Source of the DNA: Lachnoclostridium sp. UBA6558
Lineage (GTDB): Bacteria > Bacillota > Clostridia > Lachnospirales > Lachnospiraceae
Assembly: GCA_002434335.1 (NCBI GenBank)
Contig: DJJW01000004.1
Coordinates: forward strand, 86,141 to 112,368
Direction: 5' to 3'
DNA length: 26,228 nucleotides
Shown one piece after another: positions 7,159 through 14,673 of the stretch (position 1 is its first letter; each line of letters starts with the position of its first letter). Both the position numbers and the translations under genes were made by a program. Under the pieces are notes generated by a model, which made no database searches, was not told where the DNA came from, and saw only the letters and a program-made list of their open reading frames with translations.

Positions 7159-7683
7159 TTACTGGTTTAATATTTCCTCTAGTGGTATCACTTTAGCAAA
7201 TCTATTATTCCATAAGGCAAAATTGAAATATTCATATACTTGCTTTCCGGTCATAAACTGATTATCAACGGTTGAATTCGTACCCTCCGGTATAATTACT
7301 TCATATTCCTGTTCAAAGGCAGACTTGCAGGTAGCATCGATACAATACTCGGTTTGAAGACCCACAAGGTAAATTTTATTAATATCCTTACTATCAAGAT
7401 ATTCCTTCAAACCGGTTTGCCGGAAAGCACTGTTATACCTTTTCTCAAAGATTTTGTCTGTCTCTAGGGGGGTAATCTCGTTATATATCTGCCACTCTCT
7501 GCTGCCATACTCCATATCACTTCCAGGTCCGTCGTTATGTCTGACATAGATTCCTTCCATCCCTTTTGCTCTGGCATAAGCAATCATTTTCATTACACCT
7601 TCAAGAAAATTCACTTCATTATAAGGATGTTCCTCCATAATAACCGTTTGAATATCAACTACCAATAACACTGCCTTGTCCAT
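7159..7683 (-). CDS. Isochorismatase-fold cysteine hydrolase
   Basis: A 174-residue cytoplasmic hydrolase of the isochorismatase/nicotinamidase superfamily. The presumed catalytic triad is D10 (in LLVVDIQ), K81 (in IFEKRYNSAF) and C114 (in GLQTEYCIDAT); the cis-peptide segment before the cysteine is normal. Members cleave C-N bonds of small amides or ethers; the substrate here is unknown, but the GLQTEYCIDAT form is typical of the generic clostridial/Bacillus group, not of true nicotinamidases. AGGAGGTG is spaced 8 nt from the ATG. An array of degenerate 18-bp repeats begins 50 bp upstream of the start and may contain its promoter. Its end almost touches the convergent nucleotidase gene. Confidence 0.88.
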   Translation of the reverse strand: MDKAVLLVVDIQTVIMEEHPYNEVNFLEGVMKMIAYARAKGMEGIYVRHNDGPGSDMEYGSREWQIYNEITPLETDKIFEKRYNSAFRQTGLKEYLDSKDINKIYLVGLQTEYCIDATCKSAFEQEYEVIIPEGTNSTVDNQFMTGKQVYEYFNFALWNNRFAKVIPLEEILNQ

Positions 7684-8117
7684 AATATTTCACCTCCTGT
7701 TTATTTTACAGTCCTGTTATTCTTGTTCTATACTGTTTTTATTCTGCGCGCTCTTTTATACTACGTAATTCTTTATTTTACGCCGCTCTCTTATACTTCG
7801 TCGCCCTATTATTCAACGTACGCTTTAATCTACACAGCTCTTTTATTATACGCCGCTCTTTATCCTATACCGCTCTTTTATTCTGCACCGTTCTATTACG
7901 CTCCGCTGACTAAATGAATCATACGTTAAATTTTCGGTGATTTACATTCTTATAGAATAACTTTTCAATTCTATTTCAATTCTATTTAATTCGACCGGGA
8001 ATTAACTTTTTCACTTATCATCTGGACAATATCCCAGACCAGTCTGTGATTTGTGTGTTATTGTAATATAAACAGGAGGTTATGTCCAATTAAATATACT
8101 TAATTTAACCTTACCTT
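7684..8117. other. Intergenic region holding an 18-bp repeat array
   Basis: This 434-bp gap between two leftward genes contains the tandem array at 7733-7905. After it comes A+T-rich DNA with a short imperfect tandem run of AATTCTATTTC (~7967-7995) and small dyads near 8018-8048 (TCTGG/CCAGA and CAGAC/GTCTG). A 64-codon + frame running through the array has no ribosome binding site and reflects the repeats, not a gene. An AGGAGG followed by a 3-codon frame near 8076 is not credible as a gene. Confidence 0.6.
7733..7905. repeat. Tandem array of about ten degenerate 18-bp units
   Basis: Reading the + strand, successive units start at 7733, 7751, 7769, 7786, 7804, 7823, 7838, 7856, 7873 and 7891. 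They are 15-19 bp long and close to CTCTTTTATTCTACGCCG. Each has a pyrimidine-rich first half, a TAT/TTA core and a C/G-containing end (CGCCG, ACCG or CGTCG). Units 2, 4, 7 and 9 are closest to the consensus. On the minus strand several units contain TATAAT- or TATAGG-like boxes. The array lies upstream of the leftward isochorismatase gene. Confidence 0.7.
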
Positions 8118-8915
8118 TTATTTATAAGTCTCAAAAAACCGCAATATACTTCCGTCTATTGTAGTTATACTGCATTCTTTGCTTCCCCAAGGCTGTTCAT
8201 AGATATCAGAAATCTGCTCCCAGCCGTTTTTCTTTACGAGTGCATGCAAAGAATCCAGTCCTTCTACCATTAAGAAACCAGCTACTCCTTTTATCCCTTC
8301 TCCCTTAAACAGATGAAAACCTCTAAACGGAACAATATGCGCTACGGCTACTTCACCTGGATAATCAAATACACAACCATATTCACCGGCTCCTTCACTG
8401 TCCCTGGCTGCAACATCTCCGTACCATCCCAATATTTCTTCAAACCACTTAACGGTTTTGTCCATATCATCAGTAAAATATACAGGACCATTTTCTCTTA
8501 CTACATAACCTCGGCTGCTATACTTCTTCATCTCTTCAATCCTCTCATTCATAATTATTTGGAAGTTAAGCTGAGGATAAGCTTTCAGTACAATGTCTGT
8601 ATTTCTGGCTTCTGAAGGGGTAATCCCATAAAATCTTGCAAATGCTCTGGAAAAAGCCGCATGGGATTCATAACCGTATTTCATGGCAATATCTATAATT
8701 TTCGTTTTCTCTGCCTGAAGTTCAGCAGCAGCTAAAGACAACCTCCTGCCACGAATATATTCCCCTAAAGATAAGTGTGTGAGGAAGGAAAATATACGTT
8801 GGAATTCCCAAACGGAACATCCGGTATATCTGGCCGCCTCTTTATAATCCACATCCTCCATTATATTTCTTTCAATATAATCAATCGCCTGACTCATACC
8901 TGTTTGCCAATCCAT
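8118..8915 (-). CDS. AraC family regulator fused to a VOC (glyoxalase-fold) domain
   Basis: A 265-residue fusion. Residues ~8-105 are the double helix-turn-helix of AraC regulators: DYKEAARYTGCSVWEFQRIF in the first, and IIDIAMKYGYESHAAFSRAFARFYGITPSEAR in the second, named here by its ends. A linker like that of AraC-GyrI proteins (YPQLNFQIIMNERIEEMKKY) leads into a VOC-like domain at ~143-265 with the ending SITTIDGSILRFFE. The usual effector-binding domain thus appears replaced by a glyoxalase/bleomycin-resistance fold, which may sense or sequester a small molecule (inference). AGGAGGTG lies 4 nt before the ATG. It appears monocistronic and leftward; no target gene is obvious apart from itself or its neighbours. 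Confidence 0.85.
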   Translation of the reverse strand: MDWQTGMSQAIDYIERNIMEDVDYKEAARYTGCSVWEFQRIFSFLTHLSLGEYIRGRRLSLAAAELQAEKTKIIDIAMKYGYESHAAFSRAFARFYGITPSEARNTDIVLKAYPQLNFQIIMNERIEEMKKYSSRGYVVRENGPVYFTDDMDKTVKWFEEILGWYGDVAARDSEGAGEYGCVFDYPGEVAVAHIVPFRGFHLFKGEGIKGVAGFLMVEGLDSLHALVKKNGWEQISDIYEQPWGSKECSITTIDGSILRFFETYK

Positions 8916-9030
8916 TTCGCACCTCCTGATTATATTATAGAATAATGGATAATTTCTGCTGTACAGATTGTGTATAATTCTGCATAATGTAATTATAGTT
9001 CTGGATATAGATACACTTATTAGCTGGGTT

Positions 9031-10137
9031 CTAGTTCCTGGTTTCCCCCAGCTCCACCAGCTTTATATAATGAGGGATGTCCCTGACATCCGGCTTTTCA
9101 AAATAAAATGCCGGATTACAGCAACCACAACGCCAGTATTGTTCTCCCTCAAATTCATACACAACCGCTTTCTTACAGGTACCATTCGTCCGGTTTGAAC
9201 AACCTTTATCACTATGTCTGAATATATCTCTCACTTTTTCCGGGCATTGCTCCAGATAAGGAATACAGGGCTTAGCATTTCGTATACGAAGGTACAAGAT
9301 CAGCTTGGTTTCATGGGAGGATATACGAAAGAGACTGTTGCCTTTTTTCTTCCCATAATCCATAGCGGGTCCTTCCCATCCTCCGCATAGTTTTTCTTCA
9401 TACCCGGATTGCTTTAAGGTTCTATGAAATTCCACAGCAAATTGCCTTTCTGTTTCTGAATGAAAAGTATCCGCTACAGTTTCAATTCCTCTGCCAAAGC
9501 TAATGGTATCCGCAGCTTCTTCCAGAAGTCTGTAATTGCATTGTAAAAAATCATAGATATAAGGCATTCTTCGCTTTCCCTCTGCCTTTTCAGTTTTATC
9601 TGCTGATGCAACTTTATCTGCTGATGCCACTTTATCTGCCATCATTTTAAGTACAATTAAGCAATTTACGTTATCCGGATAAGATATTGTTATCTGTTCG
9701 TCTGTTAGCATAGACTTATTATCAATTACAAAACCCATTTCTTTCAGCTTCATAATTATTACTTTATATCTTTTCCCTGTATTTAAAGGAGGTAAATCCT
9801 GTCTTTGAACTTCCAGTGTGTTTCTGTTCAGCTTGCCAGCTGCCATAAGATGATAGAGAAATTGCAAGGGGATATATACTTCCTCCCTGGCTCTTCTTTC
9901 GTGACTGTCATAAAAGCGATACTTCTCTATCTCATATAAAGGAAGGTTATAGTCCGCAGGATAATTCTTAATGTCCTCATAAATATTACTGAACATGTTC
10001 CATATATCCCGAAAAGCTGTCTGTAGCTCTTTTATATCCATTGATTTAAGAAAGTCACGATGTATAATAAATTCCTTAGGAAATCTGATTAATTCCAACT
10101 GTCTTATTGCTGCCCAATGGCTGATCCAGTATTTCAT
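9031..10137 (-). CDS. Unrecognised Cys-rich protein co-transcribed with a MerR regulator
   Basis: A 368-residue protein without signal peptide or membrane segment, probably cytoplasmic. I do not recognise the family. Residues 1-165 are mixed helical with many aromatics (WAAIRQLELIRFP at the start, YIPLQFLYHLMAAGKL at 88-103). Residues ~167-182 form a repetitive linker (ADKVAS twice, then ADK). The C-terminal part has a basic patch and a Cys cluster C313-x7-C321-x15-C337-x-C339-C340-NPAF, then DVRDIPHYIKLVEL. The Cys spacing suggests a metal or zinc-ribbon-like site, unproven. GGAAAGGATGAG precedes the ATG. Its gene is 17 nt downstream of the MerR-type sensor gene, so it is that regulator's likely output (inference). 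Confidence 0.6.
   Translation of the reverse strand: MKYWISHWAAIRQLELIRFPKEFIIHRDFLKSMDIKELQTAFRDIWNMFSNIYEDIKNYPADYNLPLYEIEKYRFYDSHERRAREEVYIPLQFLYHLMAAGKLNRNTLEVQRQDLPPLNTGKRYKVIIMKLKEMGFVIDNKSMLTDEQITISYPDNVNCLIVLKMMADKVASADKVASADKTEKAEGKRRMPYIYDFLQCNYRLLEEAADTISFGRGIETVADTFHSETERQFAVEFHRTLKQSGYEEKLCGGWEGPAMDYGKKKGNSLFRISSHETKLILYLRIRNAKPCIPYLEQCPEKVRDIFRHSDKGCSNRTNGTCKKAVVYEFEGEQYWRCGCCNPAFYFEKPDVRDIPHYIKLVELGETRN
9595..9640 (-). repeat. 18-bp in-frame tandem repeat inside the Cys-rich protein gene
   Basis: TTTATCTGCTGATGCAAC (9595-9612) is followed by a near-identical 18-bp unit (9613-9630; one base differs) and a 10-bp partial third unit (9631-9640). In the leftward reading frame it encodes two copies of ADKVAS plus ADK within a linker. 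Units of 18 bp keep the frame, so the linker can change length without breaking the gene. Confidence 0.75.
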
Positions 10138-10154
10138 AACTCATCCTTTCCTGC

Positions 10155-11171
10155 TTAAACTGTCTTCAATTTAATAGGAACATAGATATCCAGCTGATCA
10201 TATCCAAGTCCTTTTTTGATATTGTCTGTTATGATCATATGACACATTGTCCTGTGCCCTTTTCTCTCATCCAGTTCAAAACCGCTGGTCTCTATCCACT
10301 TTTTGATTCCTTCATAAACTCTGCCGTTAATGTCATCATCTCCATCTACAGAAATTGCCGCCGCATAAATACCGCCTTCAAAATCTATAATATCATAACC
10401 ACCGGTATTCTCACTGACAGCATCATTTTCAACTGCCATCCACCATACCCCGTACCCATCCTCAAACCATAGAAAATCAAGAGGGGAAAAGGAGATTCCT
10501 TTACGTTTCTTATCATAATCCTGCCACCACTTATCAAAATTACCCAGTGTCTGATCAAATGTATCATATCCTGACGTAGCCATTCTGCATTTGGGCAATT
10601 CAACAATACGTACTTCCGGTCCTCTTTTTAATTTTTCGTTAACATAGTTAAGCCTCTGTGCTGTATTCTCAGTTACTTTCACAGCCTCTGCCTCATTTAC
10701 CTGTTCTGCCGATTGACGTCCAGGGTTTGGACTACCAGGATTACCCTGATATTCTTTTTCTGCGAGCTTACATTCAATTTCCTTTGCTCTTTCATAGAGC
10801 AATTTAACATCAGCAGGGTCTGTGAAATTCAACAACTCTATCTGATGAATAAATTGCTGGATAATATCTTTTAATTCATGCAGCAATGCAACTTCATCAT
10901 CAATACTTTGTGTTTTTTTAACAAGTATCTCCAATACAACCGAAGAATCTGTAGTAACAAATATTCTCTGAATATCTTTGATACTGACATTAAGCTTTCT
11001 CAGTATTAAAATCTGTTCCAGCCTCTTTATTGCAGCGTCATCGTACATACGATAAGCATAGTCCTCACTTCGGATACTGTCGATTAACCCCATATCCTCA
11101 TAATACCTCAGGGTTCTGGCTGAAACGTCATACATTAGGGATACTTCTCTGATTTTAATAAGTTCCTCCAC
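10155..11171 (-). CDS. MerR family regulator with GyrI-like effector-binding domain
   Basis: A 338-residue sensor regulator. Residues ~4-72 are the MerR winged helix (IREVSLMYDVSARTLRYYED, with the RTLRYYE signature, then YRMYDDAAIKRLEQI). A coiled-coil dimer helix follows (~75-140). A low-complexity linker (~141-165) leads to a C-terminal GyrI/effector-binding-like domain (~185-336; VRIVELPKCRMATSGYDTF, ending DQLDIYVPIKLK). It senses an unknown small molecule. The start is GTG at 11171, chosen because AGAAAGAGAGG lies 7 nt upstream. It is the first gene of a two-gene leftward unit with the Cys-rich protein. A promoter with a 19-bp spacer lies about 240 bp upstream, as expected for MerR control. 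Confidence 0.88.
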   Translation of the reverse strand: MEELIKIREVSLMYDVSARTLRYYEDMGLIDSIRSEDYAYRMYDDAAIKRLEQILILRKLNVSIKDIQRIFVTTDSSVVLEILVKKTQSIDDEVALLHELKDIIQQFIHQIELLNFTDPADVKLLYERAKEIECKLAEKEYQGNPGSPNPGRQSAEQVNEAEAVKVTENTAQRLNYVNEKLKRGPEVRIVELPKCRMATSGYDTFDQTLGNFDKWWQDYDKKRKGISFSPLDFLWFEDGYGVWWMAVENDAVSENTGGYDIIDFEGGIYAAAISVDGDDDINGRVYEGIKKWIETSGFELDERKGHRTMCHMIITDNIKKGLGYDQLDIYVPIKLKTV

Positions 11172-11408
11172 ATTGTAGCCTCTCTTTCTTCATTGTTAGA
11201 CTCAGAAGGTATTACATGAAATTAAACACTTACAATACTTATCAGCAGTGTCACCAGAAAGCTTATGATAGGCAGCGACGATGTTTGCGTAAAAAAACTC
11301 ACACTTCATTTTCAGGCAAATTTGCAAAACAGGCTTGTGATATGCATTGGTGAATGTAAACTAAAACAGGCTTACTATATACACAGATTTAATCTTCTAA
11401 GTTCTAAA

Positions 11409-11442
11409 GTTAGATTAGTCGATTACCTAACGGCAGAGTCAA
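11409..11442 (-). promoter_or_regulatory. MerR-type promoter with 19-bp spacer and dyad
   Basis: Read leftward: TTGACT (11437-11442), a long 19-bp spacer and TAATCT (11412-11417). Overlong spacers are the hallmark of promoters that MerR proteins activate by untwisting DNA. An interrupted dyad GTTAG...CTAAC (11409-11431) covers the spacer and the -10 box, slightly off-centre. The leader to the GTG at 11171 would be about 235 nt and contains two direct copies of AAAACAGGCTT on the + strand (11327-11337, 11363-11373). Confidence 0.45.
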
Positions 11443-11455
11443 GATATAATTTACA

Positions 11456-11911
11456 CTATTTGTATAAAAGCTTTTCGAAACAGACAGCTTGATTATTTCC
11501 GGCGTATTTTCCGTAGTTTTCGCGTATAACATACCCCTTCTTTAAATAAAAACTGACTGCTTGATTATTTTTAGCTCTGGTTTCGAGCCACAAAGCAGTA
11601 AACCCAAGACTTTTAGCTTTTTCCTCCAGATATGTAAGAATGTCTGTGCCAATATGCTGCCCCTTCTCCTTTGCATACACACGTTTAACCTCAGCTATTT
11701 CCTGACTGATTGCCCTTATGGCTCCACAACCCACTGCTTTTCCGTCCTGATTTGTTACCAGAACAAAACAGGAACGGGCCTCGTCCATATCCTCAAGTGT
11801 AAAAGAATTCTGACCGCTGGCACCAGTAATGTTCATTAAGGCCTGTGACAGTTCCTCCAATAATTCCATAGCCTCTGGGTTGTCTTTGGGCTTAGTCTCA
11901 ATAAAGCGCAA
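11456..11911 (-). CDS. GNAT family N-acetyltransferase
   Basis: A 151-residue single-domain acetyltransferase. The core strand AEVKRVYAKEKGQHIGTDILTYLEEKAKSLGF (~73-104, named by its ends) corresponds to motif A. The usual R/Q-x-x-G-x-G/A is present in a weak form (K83 to G88-T89). Motif B is RAKNNQAVSFYLKKGY (112-127), close to the amino-acid/small-amine acetylating GNATs. The start is TTG at 11911, with GGAGG 9 nt upstream. It faces a 284-bp gap containing the MerR promoter and is followed upstream, 37 nt away, by the nucleotidyltransferase gene, with which it may be co-transcribed. Substrate unknown. Confidence 0.82.
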   Translation of the reverse strand: MRFIETKPKDNPEAMELLEELSQALMNITGASGQNSFTLEDMDEARSCFVLVTNQDGKAVGCGAIRAISQEIAEVKRVYAKEKGQHIGTDILTYLEEKAKSLGFTALWLETRAKNNQAVSFYLKKGYVIRENYGKYAGNNQAVCFEKLLYK

Positions 11912-11948
11912 AAATAATTACCTCCAACTGCTATGTTGCCTGGAATAC

Positions 11949-12791
11949 TTACCAATTAGATGACGAAAGTCTCTTATTAAAATAATCAATTACCTGACTG
12001 CCAATAGTAAGATTATACGGAACCTTTTTCTCCCTGCATATTTCAGTGGCATCCTGTTGAAATACAATCATTGCCTTTCTTATAGCAGCTTCCAGGCTTT
12101 CTGTATCCGCATTGGTAAAATACAGTTTCAGATGTTCTTGTAATTCTTCCGGAACACAATATTTCACCTTGCTCTCCCAGGCTCCCCAGTCCAGGGTATC
12201 GTACCTGCCTAACAGCAGGTCAACATGCGCGTGAAATAAGACATCTATATTTGTAATAAGTTTGAATATGTCATTTCTTTTAAAATACTTAATTAACATT
12301 TCCGCATGAAACCAATAGGTGTCAATAGCTCTTACAATATCCGGTATATAGTTGTCCGTCCGATAACCCATCTCAAGAAAAGCCTTTGTTTCCCCTGTTC
12401 TGTCATAAATAATGTTTTCAACCGTACAGCCCTTACAATGCTGTCTGCACATCCAGGTATCCGGATAATCAGCATTAATGATGAAGAAATCGAATTGATG
12501 CAGATTCTCCCCAACACGCATAACACTGCAATAATTCTTAAAATAGTCATCATTAAAGCTTTCACCCCAGAAGATTAACAGTTCATCACACACACTATTC
12601 AATATTTTCGGTACATCCTCTGAAAATCCTTTGAAATCTTTGTCAGAAACCAGAAATACCGGGTCGTAATCCGAATACATATCCTGTTCTCCCCTGCTGA
12701 TGGAGCCATAATGCCAGCCTCCTTTACAGCGGCAATCCCCCTTTAAAATTGCAATTACCTTCTCAAATACTTCCACCAGATCCTGATGCAT
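11949..12791 (-). CDS. Antibiotic-type nucleotidyltransferase (lincosamide/aminoglycoside family-like)
   Basis: A 280-residue protein with an N-terminal nucleotidyltransferase core: GGWHYGSISRGEQDMYSDYD, in which G29-S30 and the D41-x-D43 pair form the NTP and metal site. The C-terminal half is all-helical, as in Lnu(B)/Lnu(F)- and AadE-type enzymes that adenylylate lincosamides or streptomycin. It is Cys-rich in the middle (CRQHCKGC). Resistance activity is not shown; many chromosomal relatives have no known drug target. An ATG 51 nt upstream (12842) lacks a ribosome binding site, whereas AGGGGAAGGCAGGGG lies 8 nt before the ATG at 12791, so that start is used. The gene is leftward, just before a GNAT gene; two modifying enzymes side by side suggest a detoxification pair (inference). 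Confidence 0.75.
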   Translation of the reverse strand: MHQDLVEVFEKVIAILKGDCRCKGGWHYGSISRGEQDMYSDYDPVFLVSDKDFKGFSEDVPKILNSVCDELLIFWGESFNDDYFKNYCSVMRVGENLHQFDFFIINADYPDTWMCRQHCKGCTVENIIYDRTGETKAFLEMGYRTDNYIPDIVRAIDTYWFHAEMLIKYFKRNDIFKLITNIDVLFHAHVDLLLGRYDTLDWGAWESKVKYCVPEELQEHLKLYFTNADTESLEAAIRKAMIVFQQDATEICREKKVPYNLTIGSQVIDYFNKRLSSSNW

Positions 12792-12922
12792 ATTATAAAC
12801 CCCTGCCTTCCCCTTAATCAAATAAATACATTTGTTTAGCATTTAGAATTTTAAAAAAAGCATAAAACTAGCTTTGCTCAATTAAAACCAGCTTTTTTTC
12901 ATACTATAATGAAATCCTGAAT

Positions 12923-13536
12923 TTAAAAAATAACAAACCACCTAATAAAATCCCAGATAAAATGAAAAATAGTCGGAGCAACAATACTATTATACTTTGA
13001 ATATAGCCATTGAAATAAAAAATGAAAAATAATGTAACAAATTAATTCGTACCAATTAATAATTATGTATTCTATTAAATTCATCTGTGTAATCACTAAT
13101 TGAAATGGTATATGTTCAGATAGTTGATAATTCTCATAGCAATAAGTCCGACATCCGTTTGGATTCCTGAACCTGAAACAACAGGGATAATCCCCATTGC
13201 GACAATAACTATTATAGATAGTAAAATCCCCATACCTAAAGACTTTATAGCATGGGTCTTACTAAAACCTATTGTCCTTAATTTTTGCTTACGTATTGAA
13301 CATAGCAAAAATACAAGAGCAATCAGAAATAATGAAGTAATCCCGGTAATATAAAAAATATATGATTCTGATAAACTAATATTATTATTTAGAAAAACAT
13401 AAACCTTCCCCACTAAACCAAATAAAAATAACATAATAACAAACACACCGAATGCAAGCAGTGCATCTGTTCTTCCATAATGCACTGTTTGCTGCACATA
13501 TTCTTCATTAGCACCTGATACCATTGTTTTTATCAT
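12923..13536 (-). pseudogene. Decayed CPBP family intramembrane protease
   Basis: The leftward open frame 13536-13096 gives 146 residues: a polar start, three membrane segments, then RKQKLRTIGFSK and a third helix. This is how CPBP (Abi/CAAX-type) proteases begin, but it stops before any catalytic motif. Just past the stop, in another frame (13110 to the TAA at 12923-12925), the DNA reads as a CPBP C-terminus: FLFQWLYSKYNSIVAPTIFHFIWDF, with the H-x3-D of the last motif. The expected EE-x3-R and F-x3-H motifs are absent. So a frameshift and an internal deletion have joined the two ends. The start has AGGGTG 5 nt upstream. The truncated N-terminal part may still be translated. Confidence 0.7.
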
Positions 13537-13599
13537 CCTTTCACCCTATCCAATTACTGTTTGTATAATTTCTTGTAATTATTTAACTTCGTAATGGTA

Positions 13600-14163
13600 T
13601 CACAGAGATTTATGGACTTTCTCCAGAGTGTTTCTATTGCGTGAAGTAAAGATACTTTTATATTTCTTACTGCCAAGAACCTTTGCACCAAAATCAGAGG
13701 ATAAGGTAGAACCTTTTGGTACTATCCAGACTGCTTCCGGCAGGGCATTTCCCTCCAGTGAAACGGTATGGAATTGTTCCGGTAAGCTTGGTGATACCTC
13801 CATAAAAATATCTTTAAGTTCTTCCATATACCCTTTCTTATCACATAGCAGTATATAGTGATGGCATTCCTCCGGTGTGGGTATTTTACTGCAGGCTGTT
13901 ATGATTTCTTCAATTTCCTTTTTATTTCTTATAAATACATTTGCTTCATAGTCAAAATACCTGCTTAACCCCTCTTCAATCATATACTTTAATTCATCTT
14001 GGTTTTTATTATGAGTATTGGTAAATAAGACGTTACCGGAAGCTTGTATTGTTTTGATATTATCAAAACCCATCTCAGAAAAAGAAGCAGCCAGCCTGTC
14101 CATCTTCATAGCAGTCCCTTTCACATTAACTCCTCTTAAAAAAGCACAGTACCTTTTCTCCAT
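13600..14163 (-). CDS. DUF1697 family protein
   Basis: A 187-residue cytoplasmic protein of DUF1697. Conserved blocks are easy to see: FLRGVNVKGTAMKMDRL (residues 8-24), TIQASGNVLFTN (38-49), and the C-terminal FTSRNRNTLEKVHKS (~171-185) with the R-N-x-N-T signature. Length fits the family. Its biochemical function is unknown; the fold resembles a ferredoxin-like alpha/beta module. AAGGAG is 5 nt before the ATG. It lies 79 nt after the ACT-domain gene in the same direction. Confidence 0.88.
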   Translation of the reverse strand: MEKRYCAFLRGVNVKGTAMKMDRLAASFSEMGFDNIKTIQASGNVLFTNTHNKNQDELKYMIEEGLSRYFDYEANVFIRNKKEIEEIITACSKIPTPEECHHYILLCDKKGYMEELKDIFMEVSPSLPEQFHTVSLEGNALPEAVWIVPKGSTLSSDFGAKVLGSKKYKSIFTSRNRNTLEKVHKSL

Positions 14164-14241
14164 ATCTTCTCCTTCTTCTTTCCCTTATATTATTTTGATA
14201 AGCGAACCAGCTTTCCCAGTATCAAAAGCTTCCGATAACGC

Positions 14242-14613
14242 TTAATCAACGGCAAGGTGGTATCCGGAATCCTTTAGTACTGTTAAGGCTCTGTCAAAAT
14301 TCTCTTCTTTGGTTAAAATATAGTCGGTATTATAAGTTGATACAGCAAATATCCCAATATTATTTCCAGCTAGATCACCAGATATCTGACTGAGGATGCC
14401 AATCAGTGAGAAGTCTAATACTCCCTCTATACGAAACCCCCTCCAACCATCCTCCCGCTCCAAGGTGTCCGCCGGCGCATGCTCCGTTGTACAGACCAGT
14501 GATATTTCCTCATCTGTCTTTCCAATGAATAAGAATTCATCAGCGAAATGAATCAGCGATACGTCCAATACCTTACAAACAGTGAATTTTTGTTTTAACA
14601 CTTTTATATTCAT
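14242..14613 (-). CDS. ACT domain protein
   Basis: A 123-residue protein formed by paired ACT-like units: a start KVLKQKFTVCKVLD, then a C-terminal ACT (GVLDFSLIGILSQISGDLAGNNIGIFAVSTYNTDYI, ~64-99, named by its ends) with the G-x-L-x-x-I segment that binds amino acids in other ACT proteins. It carries no enzyme domain. Such stand-alone ACT proteins are presumed amino-acid sensors (family knowledge). The upstream ATG at 14622 directly abuts AAAGG, while GAAAGGATGAG is well spaced for the ATG at 14613, so the shorter start is used. Confidence 0.85.
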   Translation of the reverse strand: MNIKVLKQKFTVCKVLDVSLIHFADEFLFIGKTDEEISLVCTTEHAPADTLEREDGWRGFRIEGVLDFSLIGILSQISGDLAGNNIGIFAVSTYNTDYILTKEENFDRALTVLKDSGYHLAVD

Positions 14614-14673
14614 AACGCTCATCCTTTCAACACTTTTCTATATTTTAACAACTAAGTTCTCATAAAGCAACCA

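Noticed and set aside
7723..7917. 64-codon + frame rich in Tyr/Leu/Pro over the 18-bp array
   Set aside because: Produced by the repeats; no ribosome binding site, and unit lengths of 15-19 bp do not keep a frame.
8076..8095. AGGAGG followed closely by ATG on the + strand
   Set aside because: The frame is three codons long (MSN then stop); no gene.
9088..9115. ATCCGGC/GCCGGAT inverted repeat with a T-rich loop
   Set aside because: Lies inside the coding end of the Cys-rich protein gene, with the T's in the loop and not after the stem; not a terminator.
11265..11492. 75-codon + frame in the MerR promoter gap
   Set aside because: No ribosome binding site; runs into the convergent GNAT gene; no recognisable family.
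13124..13354. Open + frame opposite the CPBP remnant
   Set aside because: Shadow of the leftward membrane-protein frame; no start signals.
14164..14241. Nested AAGCG/CGCTT and AGCTTT/AAAGCT repeats after the ACT-domain gene
   Set aside because: Could be a weak terminator, but there is no T-run on the transcribed side, and the stems are short and interrupted.
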